DNA of 64,000 nt from UBA4582 sp038106185 (GTDB lineage Bacteria; Pseudomonadota; Gammaproteobacteria; Pseudomonadales; Azotimanducaceae). Below are positions 49,587-57,324 of this stretch, in pieces. The notes under the pieces were generated by a model that ran no database searches, had not been told where the DNA came from, and saw only the letters and a list, made by a program, of their open reading frames with translations. The translations under genes were made by a program, and so were the position numbers. The DNA lies in assembly GCA_038106185.1 (NCBI GenBank), contig JAYODE010000005.1:1-64000 (forward strand), given 5' to 3'. Position 1 is the stretch's first letter. Each line of letters opens with the position of its first letter.

Positions 49587-50635
49587 TGGTCGTCGATAGC
49601 ACCCTGAAGGATTGGCAGGCTCAAATTCAAACCGCACTGGCTGCCGGTTCGTCGCTGTGTATTCGTGGTGCCGGCAGTAAAGATTTTCTAGGTGAAAGTG
49701 TCACCTGTGATCAGCAGCTCAACACGCAGGCCCATGCAGGGGTCATCGATTATGCGCCGACCGAACTCGTGATGACCGTTCGTGCCGGCACCCAGTTGGC
49801 ATCGGTGAATGCCGTGCTTGCCGAGCAACGGCAGTACTGGCCCTGTGATCCGCCATCCTATGGTGGCAATGCCACGATAGGTGGCGCTGTTGCGGCAGGC
49901 CTGTCGGGTCCGGGGCGAGTCGCCTATGGTGCTGTCAGGGATCTCGTCTTGGGGGTCGGTATGATCAACGGCGCTGGCAAGGCGCTGAACTTTGGTGGTC
50001 GAGTGATGAAAAATGTGGCGGGTTATGACGTGTCTCGTTTGATGACCGGTAGCCTGGGTACCCTGGGGCTGATAACAGATGTGAGTATCAAGGTATTACC
50101 TTTGCCCGAGGCGGAAGTCACTCTGGCGCGGGTCGAGACGGTGGAAATGGCCCATGCGCGGTTCCTGCAACTGGCGCGAACGGCGCTGCCTTGTTCGGCA
50201 TCGGCTTGGCTGGCCGGCGTCAGCTATCTGCGTTTTTCCGGGTCCCAGGCCGGAGTTGAAGCGGCACAACAAAAAATGGGTGGCGATGTCACCTCCTCGA
50301 ACATATGGGCGCAAATCCGCGATCACCGTATCGACGCGTTTGAGCAGGCGAGAAATATCTGGCGAATCTCAGTCGAGCCAGGCTCACCGACACTATTACA
50401 ACAAAGCAGTTTGCTTGAGTGGTATGGTGGTCAGCGCTGGTTACTGGATCCTGATTTTGATCCCAGACTGCATCTCGATGCAGGACATGCCACCTTGTTT
50501 CGTGCCCCACCTGGGACATCGATACCCAGGTTTCAGCCTTTAACCGCTGTTGTGGAAGGCATTCACAGGCGTCTTAAGCAGCAGTTTGACCCTCAGGGAA
50601 TTTTTAATCCAGGGCGGCTTTACCGGGACATTTAA
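49586..50635 (+). CDS. glcE: Glycolate oxidase subunit GlcE
   Basis: A 349-residue second FAD-binding subunit of glycolate oxidase. It has the PCMH fold with SLCIRGAGSKDFLG, the PSYGGNATIGGAVAAGLSGP loop and GGRVMKNVAGYDVSRLMTGSLG. The C-terminal end (DPQGIFNPGRLY) is typical. Its stop codon overlaps the ATG of glcF by one base (TAATG). The three-gene order D-E-F matches the known operon. No GlcC-type regulator is seen next to it. Confidence 0.93.
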   Translation: MVVDSTLKDWQAQIQTALAAGSSLCIRGAGSKDFLGESVTCDQQLNTQAHAGVIDYAPTELVMTVRAGTQLASVNAVLAEQRQYWPCDPPSYGGNATIGGAVAAGLSGPGRVAYGAVRDLVLGVGMINGAGKALNFGGRVMKNVAGYDVSRLMTGSLGTLGLITDVSIKVLPLPEAEVTLARVETVEMAHARFLQLARTALPCSASAWLAGVSYLRFSGSQAGVEAAQQKMGGDVTSSNIWAQIRDHRIDAFEQARNIWRISVEPGSPTLLQQSSLLEWYGGQRWLLDPDFDPRLHLDAGHATLFRAPPGTSIPRFQPLTAVVEGIHRRLKQQFDPQGIFNPGRLYRDI

Positions 50636-51861
50636 TGCAAACTCATATTCATTCGGCGCTCAGCCATCGACCTGAAGTCCGCGAAGCTGACGACATTCTG
50701 CGAAGTTGCGTACATTGCGGGTTTTGTACGGCCACCTGTCCAACCTATCAACTGCTGGGCGATGAGCTGGATGGACCTCGAGGCAGGATCTATCTGATTA
50801 AAAATTTGCTGGAAGACAACCAGATTTCTACTGAATCGGTGGATCACCTGGACCGTTGTCTGACCTGTCGAGCCTGCGAAACGACCTGTCCGTCTGGCGT
50901 CCGCTATGGGCGACTGCTGGATATAGGCAAGGGGCTGATAGCGGCGCAGCCGGTTAAAACCAGGCCCCTTCGTGCGCTGGTCGTCGGGCTATTGCGATTT
51001 TTTGTACCAAATCCGGGTTTGATGGGGCCTGTGCTGCGACTGGGTCAATTTTTTCGACCTCTCATGCCGGCAAGCCTGGCGCGGCATCTGCCGCGTTTGT
51101 CGCGAAAGCACTATGAAATCCCGGCCATCTGCAATCCCAGGGGCAGCGTATTGCTGCTGCAGGGTTGTGTTCAGAAGATTGCAACGCCCCAGGTTAATCA
51201 GGCGCTGACAAAATTGCTGGCAACCCAAGACGTGCTGGTTGAGACACTGAGTACTGAGTCCTGCTGTGGTTCTCTGGATTACCATCTCGGCGCTCACGCA
51301 GCAGCGCGGCAGCGGATGCGGCGCCTGATTGACCAGATCTATCCGCGTTTAGCTCTGGTCGACTCGATTGTATCAACGGCCAGCGGCTGTGGCGTGACGC
51401 TCAAAGACTATCCTGAAATTCTCCAAGACGACACTGAGTACTGTCGCAAGGCCGAGGAGGTTATTGCCAAGCTGGTAGATGTTAGCGAACTACTTGCGGC
51501 CCATACCTTTGATTGTTTGCCGACTCGAGTCGCGTTTCACTCGCCCTGCACACTGCAACACGGGCAGAAGATCACGGGACTGGTAGAGCGGATTTTGCGT
51601 GGCGCGGGATTTCAGCTCTGTAATGTGCAAAACGCCCATCTCTGCTGTGGCTCGGCAGGCACCTACTCAATTCTGCAGTCAGAGATTGCCCAGCGCCTGC
51701 TTCAAAACAAAGTCGAGAATCTTCTTCAGGAGAATGCGGAATTCATTGCCACAGCTAACGTTGGCTGTCAGCTCCACCTGCAGACGGGGACTGATGTACC
51801 GGTTGTTCACTGGGTAGAGTTGTTGGCTGATCGATTACGCCCCAGCAAGGCCGCCAGTTAG
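50635..51861 (+). CDS. glcF: Glycolate oxidase iron-sulfur subunit GlcF
   Basis: A 408-residue iron-sulfur subunit. Two 4Fe-4S motifs are near the N-terminus: CVHCGFCTATCP near 24 and CLTCRACETTCP near 78. The C-terminal part has two CCG domains (ESCCGSLDYH near 209 and HLCCGSAGTY near 337). It passes electrons from GlcD/GlcE to the quinone pool. It ends the glcDEF operon and converges on the carbamoyltransferase gene with 51 bases between stops. Confidence 0.95.
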   Translation: MQTHIHSALSHRPEVREADDILRSCVHCGFCTATCPTYQLLGDELDGPRGRIYLIKNLLEDNQISTESVDHLDRCLTCRACETTCPSGVRYGRLLDIGKGLIAAQPVKTRPLRALVVGLLRFFVPNPGLMGPVLRLGQFFRPLMPASLARHLPRLSRKHYEIPAICNPRGSVLLLQGCVQKIATPQVNQALTKLLATQDVLVETLSTESCCGSLDYHLGAHAAARQRMRRLIDQIYPRLALVDSIVSTASGCGVTLKDYPEILQDDTEYCRKAEEVIAKLVDVSELLAAHTFDCLPTRVAFHSPCTLQHGQKITGLVERILRGAGFQLCNVQNAHLCCGSAGTYSILQSEIAQRLLQNKVENLLQENAEFIATANVGCQLHLQTGTDVPVVHWVELLADRLRPSKAAS

Positions 51862-51912
51862 CGGCTGAGCCTGGCAGCCAGGTGCTGCAAGTCGATGGCC
51901 AGTCGGAGTCAG

Positions 51913-52851
51913 TTAGCTGAGATTGCCGGCTTCTTGATAGAGCCACCAGAGGAGACCTTTCTGCGCATGCAGGCGGTTCTCAGCTTGTTCATACATGATA
52001 GCGCGCGGGTCGCGGGTCAATTCAGCGGTGATCTCAAAGCCATCGTGAATCGGCATATCGTGCATGATCTTGCAATCAATGCCCTTGAGCAGTTCAGTAT
52101 TTAATTGATAGGGGCGCATCAGGGCGAGCCTAGCATCGTTCTCTTCCTGGTGATCCGGATTGTTGAAATACTGCATGTCAATCCAGGTGTCAGTGTAGAC
52201 GAAATCTGCATCCGCTACCGCCTCACGGGGGTCTGTGGTGTGCTTGATCCGTTGCGAGGACTTGAGGATTTGCTGTACCTCAACGTCTGCTGTCCCCGCA
52301 TTGCCCTCGATCGAGGGCGACGCGATCGTCATCCTGATGCCCAGTTTATCGCAGATAGTAATGAGAGAATTACAGACATTGTTTCTCACGCCAACGAAGA
52401 CCAGATGGGCGTCCTTTATATCGCCAGCAAAATGTTCCTGCATCGTCAGGACGTCTGTCAGCGCTTGACAGGGGTGGTACAACTCATCGCAACCATTGAT
52501 AACGGGGACTCGGCTTGCACTGATGATTTTCTGCAAGTCGCTGTGCTTAAGAAGACGGGCCATGATGCAACTGACATTACGCGACAAGTAGGCGGTCTCA
52601 TGCTCGATACCAGAGAGAATGAAATTCGAGGTGGACCAGTCGATATAAATGGCGTGGCCGCCCAGTTCAGTCATCGCAACCTCAAAAGACACGCGAGTGC
52701 GAGTGCTGGTCTTCTGGAACAGCATGGCCATGGACTTACGATGCAGCAGCTTGTGGAACCTGGCCGGATCCGCCTTTATTTCTGCTGCTTTGGATAAAAT
52801 CGTCCGGATTTCGGCGCTGTCAAGGCACTGTAGGTTCGGTAGATGTCTCAT
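51913..52851 (-). CDS. Aspartate/ornithine carbamoyltransferase family, atypical active site
   Basis: A 312-residue transcarbamylase-fold protein. The carbamoyl-phosphate site is intact: STRTR at 49-53 and HPCQ at 126-129. The ornithine side is not: the position of the HCLP loop reads HDMP (264-267), so the catalytic Cys is missing, and the DxWxSMG loop reads DTWIDMQYF (221-229). It therefore probably uses a different amine or amino-acid acceptor than ornithine. It would be annotated automatically as ArgF. The ATG at 52851 fits the family start. No other arginine-pathway gene is near. An intrinsic terminator lies only 15 bases upstream. Confidence 0.85.
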   Translation of the reverse strand: MRHLPNLQCLDSAEIRTILSKAAEIKADPARFHKLLHRKSMAMLFQKTSTRTRVSFEVAMTELGGHAIYIDWSTSNFILSGIEHETAYLSRNVSCIMARLLKHSDLQKIISASRVPVINGCDELYHPCQALTDVLTMQEHFAGDIKDAHLVFVGVRNNVCNSLITICDKLGIRMTIASPSIEGNAGTADVEVQQILKSSQRIKHTTDPREAVADADFVYTDTWIDMQYFNNPDHQEENDARLALMRPYQLNTELLKGIDCKIMHDMPIHDGFEITAELTRDPRAIMYEQAENRLHAQKGLLWWLYQEAGNLS

Positions 52852-52866
52852 GACTACTCTAATGTC

Positions 52867-52895
52867 AAAAAAAAAAGCCCATAAGCTGGGCTTTT
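52867..52895 (-). terminator. Leader terminator upstream of carbamoyltransferase gene
   Basis: On the minus strand a nine-base-pair stem (aaaagccca with tgggctttt), loop of five and a total T-run of ten, ending 15 bases before the carbamoyltransferase ATG. No minus-strand gene lies upstream, because the next gene is divergent. It therefore sits in the transcript leader and could act as an attenuator. Confidence 0.75.
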
Positions 52896-53047
52896 GATCG
52901 ATTGCGCGGTGCGAAGCCAGAAAATTAACTGATCGTCTCACCTAATACAAGACTACACGTATCTGTACGGCTTAATATTTGCTAATTTTGCCACCACGTT
53001 CCCATTAACAGCAGGGCACTCGCCTTGCCAGCAGAGAAGAGGAATCT

Positions 53048-53992
53048 ATGGAATATCGAAATCTGGGTGCCACAGGTTTGAAGGTGTCGGTTGTGGGCAT
53101 TGGCTGCAATAACTTTGGCCGACGTTGCGATGCGGTGGCGACAGCGGCTGTGGTTGATGCAGCGCTGGATGTGGGCATCAACTTTTTCGATAGCGCGGAT
53201 ATTTATGGACCGAACGGTCTGTCCGAAACCTACCTGGGTCAGGCCATGCAGGGTAAGGATAGGTCAAGTCTGATTATTGCCAGCAAGTTCGCCAATCCAA
53301 TGGGCGCAGGCGACCTGATGCGCGGCGCTTCTCGGCGTTACATCATGAATGCGGTGGAAGCCAGCCTCAAACGCCTGGGCACCGACTATATCGACCTGTA
53401 TCAGCAGCATGTGCCTGATGATCAAACGCCCATTGAGGAAACTCTGAGGGCCCTGGATGATCTGATTCGAAGCGGTAAGGTGCGGTATATCGGGCACTCG
53501 AATTTCAACGGCTGGCAGTTGGCGGACGCTGACTGGACAGCGCGGCATCAGGGTTTGAATCGATTTGTGACGGCACAAAATCACTACAGTCTGATAGATC
53601 GAAGAATAGAAAAGGATGTCGTCCCGGCGGCAAAACACTTTGGGATCGGCATACTGCCCTATTTCCCGCTTGCCAGCGGCTTGCTGACGGGGAAATATCA
53701 GCGCGGCGAAGCAGCGCCGCAGGGCACCCGCCTGGCAGCCTGGGGTGAACGCGGTGCAGCGGCACTGTCAGAGCAGAATTTTGCCATCGTTGAGAAATTA
53801 ACCGATTTTGCGCGAGACAGCGGCCATAGCCTGCTTGAGCTGGCCATGAGTTGGCTGGCGACGAAACCCTACATTTCGAGCGTCATTGCGGGTGCTACGA
53901 GTCCCTCGCAGGTTGAGCAAAATGCGGCGGCAGCATCCTGGCGTCTCAGTGATGATGAAATGGCGATCGTCAATGAGCTGTCTACGCGGTAA
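53048..53992 (+). CDS. Aldo/keto reductase
   Basis: A 314-residue NADPH-dependent TIM-barrel reductase. Catalytic residues are visible: Asp/Tyr in FDSADIYGPNGLSE near 48-54, Lys in IIASKFANP near 79 and His in DLYQQHVPDD near 121. The cofactor region near the C-terminus (SSVIAGATSPSQVEQN) is typical. The family reduces aldehydes and ketones; substrate unknown. It has its own upstream region, divergent from the carbamoyltransferase gene. Confidence 0.93.
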   Translation: MEYRNLGATGLKVSVVGIGCNNFGRRCDAVATAAVVDAALDVGINFFDSADIYGPNGLSETYLGQAMQGKDRSSLIIASKFANPMGAGDLMRGASRRYIMNAVEASLKRLGTDYIDLYQQHVPDDQTPIEETLRALDDLIRSGKVRYIGHSNFNGWQLADADWTARHQGLNRFVTAQNHYSLIDRRIEKDVVPAAKHFGIGILPYFPLASGLLTGKYQRGEAAPQGTRLAAWGERGAAALSEQNFAIVEKLTDFARDSGHSLLELAMSWLATKPYISSVIAGATSPSQVEQNAAAASWRLSDDEMAIVNELSTR

Positions 53993-54061
53993 TACGAAGG
54001 GCAGGTCCGCGGCCAATGTCGGACTTGCCGAGAGAAAAGGGCAATCCCTCAGGAGCGCGTT

Positions 54062-54814
54062 ATGTGTGGTCGCTTGAATGTGATCAGTGCGCCGTTGGTG
54101 GCCTTTATTCAGGACATCCTTCAGGTTGACCCGACGCTTGGCCATCTTTCTACTGAAGAGCCGTCTGCTGAAGAGCCATCAGCTAAAGAGCCGGCGATTT
54201 CAGGGCTGACGACTGAATATAACATTGCCCCCACGGCCCAAATTCCAGTGATTCGTGCCACTGCTGGCGCTCGAACCTTGGCGACCATGCGCTGGTGGCT
54301 GGTGCCCAGTTGGGCGAAGGCCCCCAGTACTCAGTTCAGCATGTTTAATGCCAGGTCAGAAACGCTGTCAACCAGTCCAGCGTTTCGAGATGTCTTTAAA
54401 ACCCGGCGTTGCATCATCCCGGTGTCTGGCTATTTTGAGTGGCAAACGCTGGACGGCCAGAAGCAGCCTTATTATGTTCAGGCCGCCGAGTCGTCTGGTC
54501 TGGCCCTTGCCGGCCTCTGGGATCTCTGGAGCAAGGCGGGGCAGCAGATCCTGAGCTGTACGATTGTCACAGCAGCAGCACCCCCATCAATGCAAGCGTT
54601 GCATGCACGAATCCCGGTTCATTTGACACAGGCAGAGGTTGATGTGTGGTTGGACGGCTCGGCTCACGCGCAGAATCTGCAAGGCCTGCTCTCGCCACGC
54701 GTGAAGGTTCCGCTGCAGCTGACCCCCGTGTCTCGGTACGTCAACAACGCACGCAACAAAACTGCGCTTTGTTTGGCGCCGGCAGGCACAGGCAGAACAG
54801 TCGTGCCCGGCTGA
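54062..54814 (+). CDS. SRAP domain protein (YedK/HMCES type)
   Basis: A 250-residue SRAP protein that would crosslink to abasic sites in single-stranded DNA. Cys2, the crosslinking residue after Met removal, is in MCGRLNV. Further conserved parts are YNIAPTAQIPV, MRWWLVPSWAK, FNARSET and the catalytic VSGYFEW near 120, with the His of MQALHARIPV near 180. Between the first and second conserved parts a loop is expanded by three in-frame 15-bp repeats (TEEPS/AEEPS/AKEPA), an acidic Pro-Ser-rich insert absent from the usual family layout. Confidence 0.93.
   Translation: MCGRLNVISAPLVAFIQDILQVDPTLGHLSTEEPSAEEPSAKEPAISGLTTEYNIAPTAQIPVIRATAGARTLATMRWWLVPSWAKAPSTQFSMFNARSETLSTSPAFRDVFKTRRCIIPVSGYFEWQTLDGQKQPYYVQAAESSGLALAGLWDLWSKAGQQILSCTIVTAAAPPSMQALHARIPVHLTQAEVDVWLDGSAHAQNLQGLLSPRVKVPLQLTPVSRYVNNARNKTALCLAPAGTGRTVVPG
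54152..54196 (+). repeat. In-frame coding tandem array, 15 bp x 3
   Basis: Units actgaagagccgtct, gctgaagagccatca and gctaaagagccggcg encode TEEPS, AEEPS, AKEPA inside the SRAP gene. The period is a multiple of three, so the frame is kept. Confidence 0.92.
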
Positions 54815-54953
54815 GGATCGGCGGCCAATGCCGATGGGAAGGTGTGCGGGTGGCTGACCTAATCTGAACCGGAGTGCGTTTAAAAAGCGCGCTGATCACC
54901 TAATACTGAACGACGAGGTTCTTGAGAGCTTGATTGAGAAAGGCGCGCTTGAA

Positions 54954-55043
54954 GCCTAGTTTCTTGAAGCCTAGTTTCTTGAAGCCTAGTTTCTTGAAAC
55001 CTAGTTTCTTGAAACCTAGTTTCTTGAAACCTAGTTTCTTGAA
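54954..55043. repeat. Tandem array, 15 bp x 6
   Basis: Three units of gcctagtttcttgaa followed by three of acctagtttcttgaa. Each junction holds the near-palindrome gtttcttgaaac in the later units. On the minus strand the unit matches the last codons and stop of the small gene at 55186-55407. Confidence 0.95.
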
Positions 55044-55239
55044 ACATGGAAAGTGCCATCGTCGTCGACATTGTCAAGGGTGTANNNNNNNNNNNNNNNN
55101 NNNNNNNNNNNNNNNNNNNNNNNNNNNNNNNNNNNNNNNNNNNNNNNNNNNNNNNNNNNNNNNNNNNNNNNNNNNNNNNNNNNNCCTAGTTTCTTGAAAC
55201 ATGGAAAGTGCCATCGTCGTCGACATTGTCAAGGGTGTA
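55030..55239. repeat. 55-bp identical flanks of a 100-N gap (assembly duplication)
   Basis: The 55 bases at 55030-55084 are identical to those at 55185-55239. Contig ends therefore overlap, and the gap between them is probably not real. Merging the copies would delete one copy plus the N run. Confidence 0.92.
55085..55184. other. Assembly gap (100 N), probably artefactual
   Basis: Exactly 100 N placed between two copies of the same 55 bases, next to a 15-bp array. The scaffolder appears to have joined two overlapping contigs without merging them. Confidence 0.95.
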
Positions 55240-55407
55240 CTTGATCTCGCTGATGATGTCCGCGGCACTGCGGCCACTCTCTTTATAACGCTCAATCAGT
55301 TTCCAGACGAGGGCCTGGCCATAGGCATTCAGATCTATGTTGTTTTCCGCCGCTTCCTGAATGCCGGCGTTGAGGTGGTTTTTTGCAAGTGTATAAGCGT
55401 CTGCCAT
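55186..55407 (-). CDS. Small conserved-type hypothetical protein
   Basis: A 73-residue soluble protein, mostly alpha-helical by pattern and without signal peptide or membrane segment. I do not know its function. The second of two close ATGs (55407) is preferred because AGGAG lies seven bases before it. Its last residues, FHVSRN and the stop codon, are encoded by the first copy of the 15-bp unit that is then repeated downstream. The end of the gene therefore appears to have seeded the array. It lies divergent from the acyl-CoA synthetase gene. Confidence 0.78.
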   Translation of the reverse strand: MADAYTLAKNHLNAGIQEAAENNIDLNAYGQALVWKLIERYKESGRSAADIISEIKYTLDNVDDDGTFHVSRN

Positions 55408-55619
55408 GTCCATGCTCCTGTCAGTAAAAGTCAAAGAATGATCTCGTCCTCAGCGCTCAAAATACAGACTCGCCGTCCAAGTAGCCGGCGCAATGGTTTC
55501 ACGAAAATAAGATCAGTGCAGAGAGTTCCGTCTCTTGCGCTCGACAAGAAGATAATGCAATCTCGAGCGTCTTGACAAGACAAATCAACGCCAGTGATGA
55601 GGTGAAGGGGACTTCAGCT

Positions 55620-57305
55620 ATGACAGAACCTACGACAAATGCTTCGACAAACGCTTCGACAAACGCTTCGACAAACGCTTCGACAGACGCTAAGAAATTG
55701 ACATTACCGGAAGCCACGCTTGTGGGGATGACACTGGCCTACCACGCCCAGGAACGCCCCGAGAAGATGGCCGTGATTTCCAATTATGGTCATCGTACTT
55801 TTGCGGAGCTGAATGGTCGAGCGAATCAATTGGCAAGAGTGTTGAGAGACGCAGGGCTGAAGCCCGACGATGGTGTCGCTATGCTGCTGGTTAATCGACC
55901 GGAGTTTCTCGAAGTTTACTATGCCTGCATGCGAGCAGGGTTTCGTATCACGCCCATCAATTGGCATCTCACGGGCGATAATGCCGCTTATATAGTGGGT
56001 AACTGCGAGGCTAAAGCTTTTATCGCCGATATTCGCTGCGCTAAACCCGCGATCGATGCGCTGAATGACAACAAAAACCAATTGAAGATAGCCCTTGCGG
56101 TCGGCGGTGATTTGGACGGTTTTCAAGCCTACGGTGAGGTTGTCGAGGCCGCATCGCCTGACAATATTGATTCGCCTGAAATCGGCGCTCAGATGCTCTA
56201 CACCTCCGGTACAACCGGTCGACCCAAGGGCGTCTATCGCCAGCGAGTCGCACCAGTGCCCGTGGCAGGTGCCGCGAATCAGGGCCAGCCAAATCGAGCA
56301 GCAGCCGAGACGACAGCCCTTTCGCTGGCTGCAGCGGCCTATAACCCTGAGACTGACCGCGCCTTGTGTACTGGACCTGCCTATCATGCGGCGCCACTGG
56401 CTTTCAATATCATTGCGCCATTGGCTGCCGGCGTCGGCACAGTATTGATGGACAAGTGGGATCCTGAAGAAACACTGAGGCTGGTGGAAGAGCATCGAAT
56501 CACCCATACCCATATGGTCGCGACCATGTTTCATCGACTGCTCGCTTTGCCGGCGGCCACGCGAGAGAGATACCAGTTGGACCAGTTAAGGTTCGTTCTG
56601 CATGGGGCTGCGCCCTGTCCGGTGCATGTCAAGCAGTCTATGATGGCTTGGCTCGGACCGGTGGTTTATGAGTATTATGCAGCGACCGAAGGGGGAGGTG
56701 GATTCTTTATTGGTCCGCAAGAGTGGCTGACTAAACCCGGCAGCGTTGGCAAGGCACCCCCCTCGGCAGACAACAAGATATGTGGCGATGATGGCAAGGA
56801 AGTCGGTGTTGGTGTGGTCGGTACCATTTATTTTCGAGCGCCAGAAATTCGCTTTGAATACTTCAAAGATACGGCCAAGACCGCTGGCAGTTATCAAGGC
56901 GATTATTTTACCCTTGGTGACATGGGCTACTTCGACGCGGATGGCTATCTGTTTCTCACCGGCCGTAGCGCAGAAACGATTATCTCTGGCGGGGTCAATA
57001 TCTATCCTCAGGAAACCGATGATGTCCTGCTAAAGCATCCCGCCGTTGCAGATGTCTGTACGATCGGTATTCCCAACGAGGAGTGGGGTGAAGAGGTTAA
57101 GTCTGTCGTGATGCTGAAGCCGGGCGTCGCGCCGGATCAGGCAATCGTCGACGACTTGATCGCGTTTGTTCGAGAATATTTGCCGGCGTTCAAGTCGCCT
57201 CGAACCATCGACTTTACCGATGACCTGCCGCGCCTGCCATCGGGCAAGATCCAACGTCGACTCGTCAGAGAACCCTATTGGGCCGGTCGAGATCGGCAAA
57301 TCTAA
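55620..57305 (+). CDS. AMP-dependent acyl-CoA synthetase
   Basis: A 561-residue ligase of the ANL superfamily that activates a carboxylic acid as acyl-AMP and then acyl-CoA. Motifs are the P-loop LYTSGTTGRPKGV, EYYAATEG, the GDMGYFDADGYLFLTGR hinge region and the C-terminal catalytic Lys in PSGKIQRR. The N-terminus carries four in-frame TNAS repeats and a TDAK unit (residues 6-25), which look like a disordered tail added by a 12-bp array. The start at 55620 is supported by a GAAGGGG upstream. The acid used is unknown. Confidence 0.93.
   Translation: MTEPTTNASTNASTNASTNASTDAKKLTLPEATLVGMTLAYHAQERPEKMAVISNYGHRTFAELNGRANQLARVLRDAGLKPDDGVAMLLVNRPEFLEVYYACMRAGFRITPINWHLTGDNAAYIVGNCEAKAFIADIRCAKPAIDALNDNKNQLKIALAVGGDLDGFQAYGEVVEAASPDNIDSPEIGAQMLYTSGTTGRPKGVYRQRVAPVPVAGAANQGQPNRAAAETTALSLAAAAYNPETDRALCTGPAYHAAPLAFNIIAPLAAGVGTVLMDKWDPEETLRLVEEHRITHTHMVATMFHRLLALPAATRERYQLDQLRFVLHGAAPCPVHVKQSMMAWLGPVVYEYYAATEGGGGFFIGPQEWLTKPGSVGKAPPSADNKICGDDGKEVGVGVVGTIYFRAPEIRFEYFKDTAKTAGSYQGDYFTLGDMGYFDADGYLFLTGRSAETIISGGVNIYPQETDDVLLKHPAVADVCTIGIPNEEWGEEVKSVVMLKPGVAPDQAIVDDLIAFVREYLPAFKSPRTIDFTDDLPRLPSGKIQRRLVREPYWAGRDRQI
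55635..55694 (+). repeat. In-frame coding tandem array, 12 bp x 5
   Basis: Units acaaatgcttcg, three copies of acaaacgcttcg and acagacgctaag encode TNAS four times and TDAK. The array is in the 5' end of the acyl-CoA synthetase gene, where extra residues are least likely to harm the fold. Confidence 0.95.
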
Positions 57306-57324
57306 CGTACAGTCATGATGCCGA

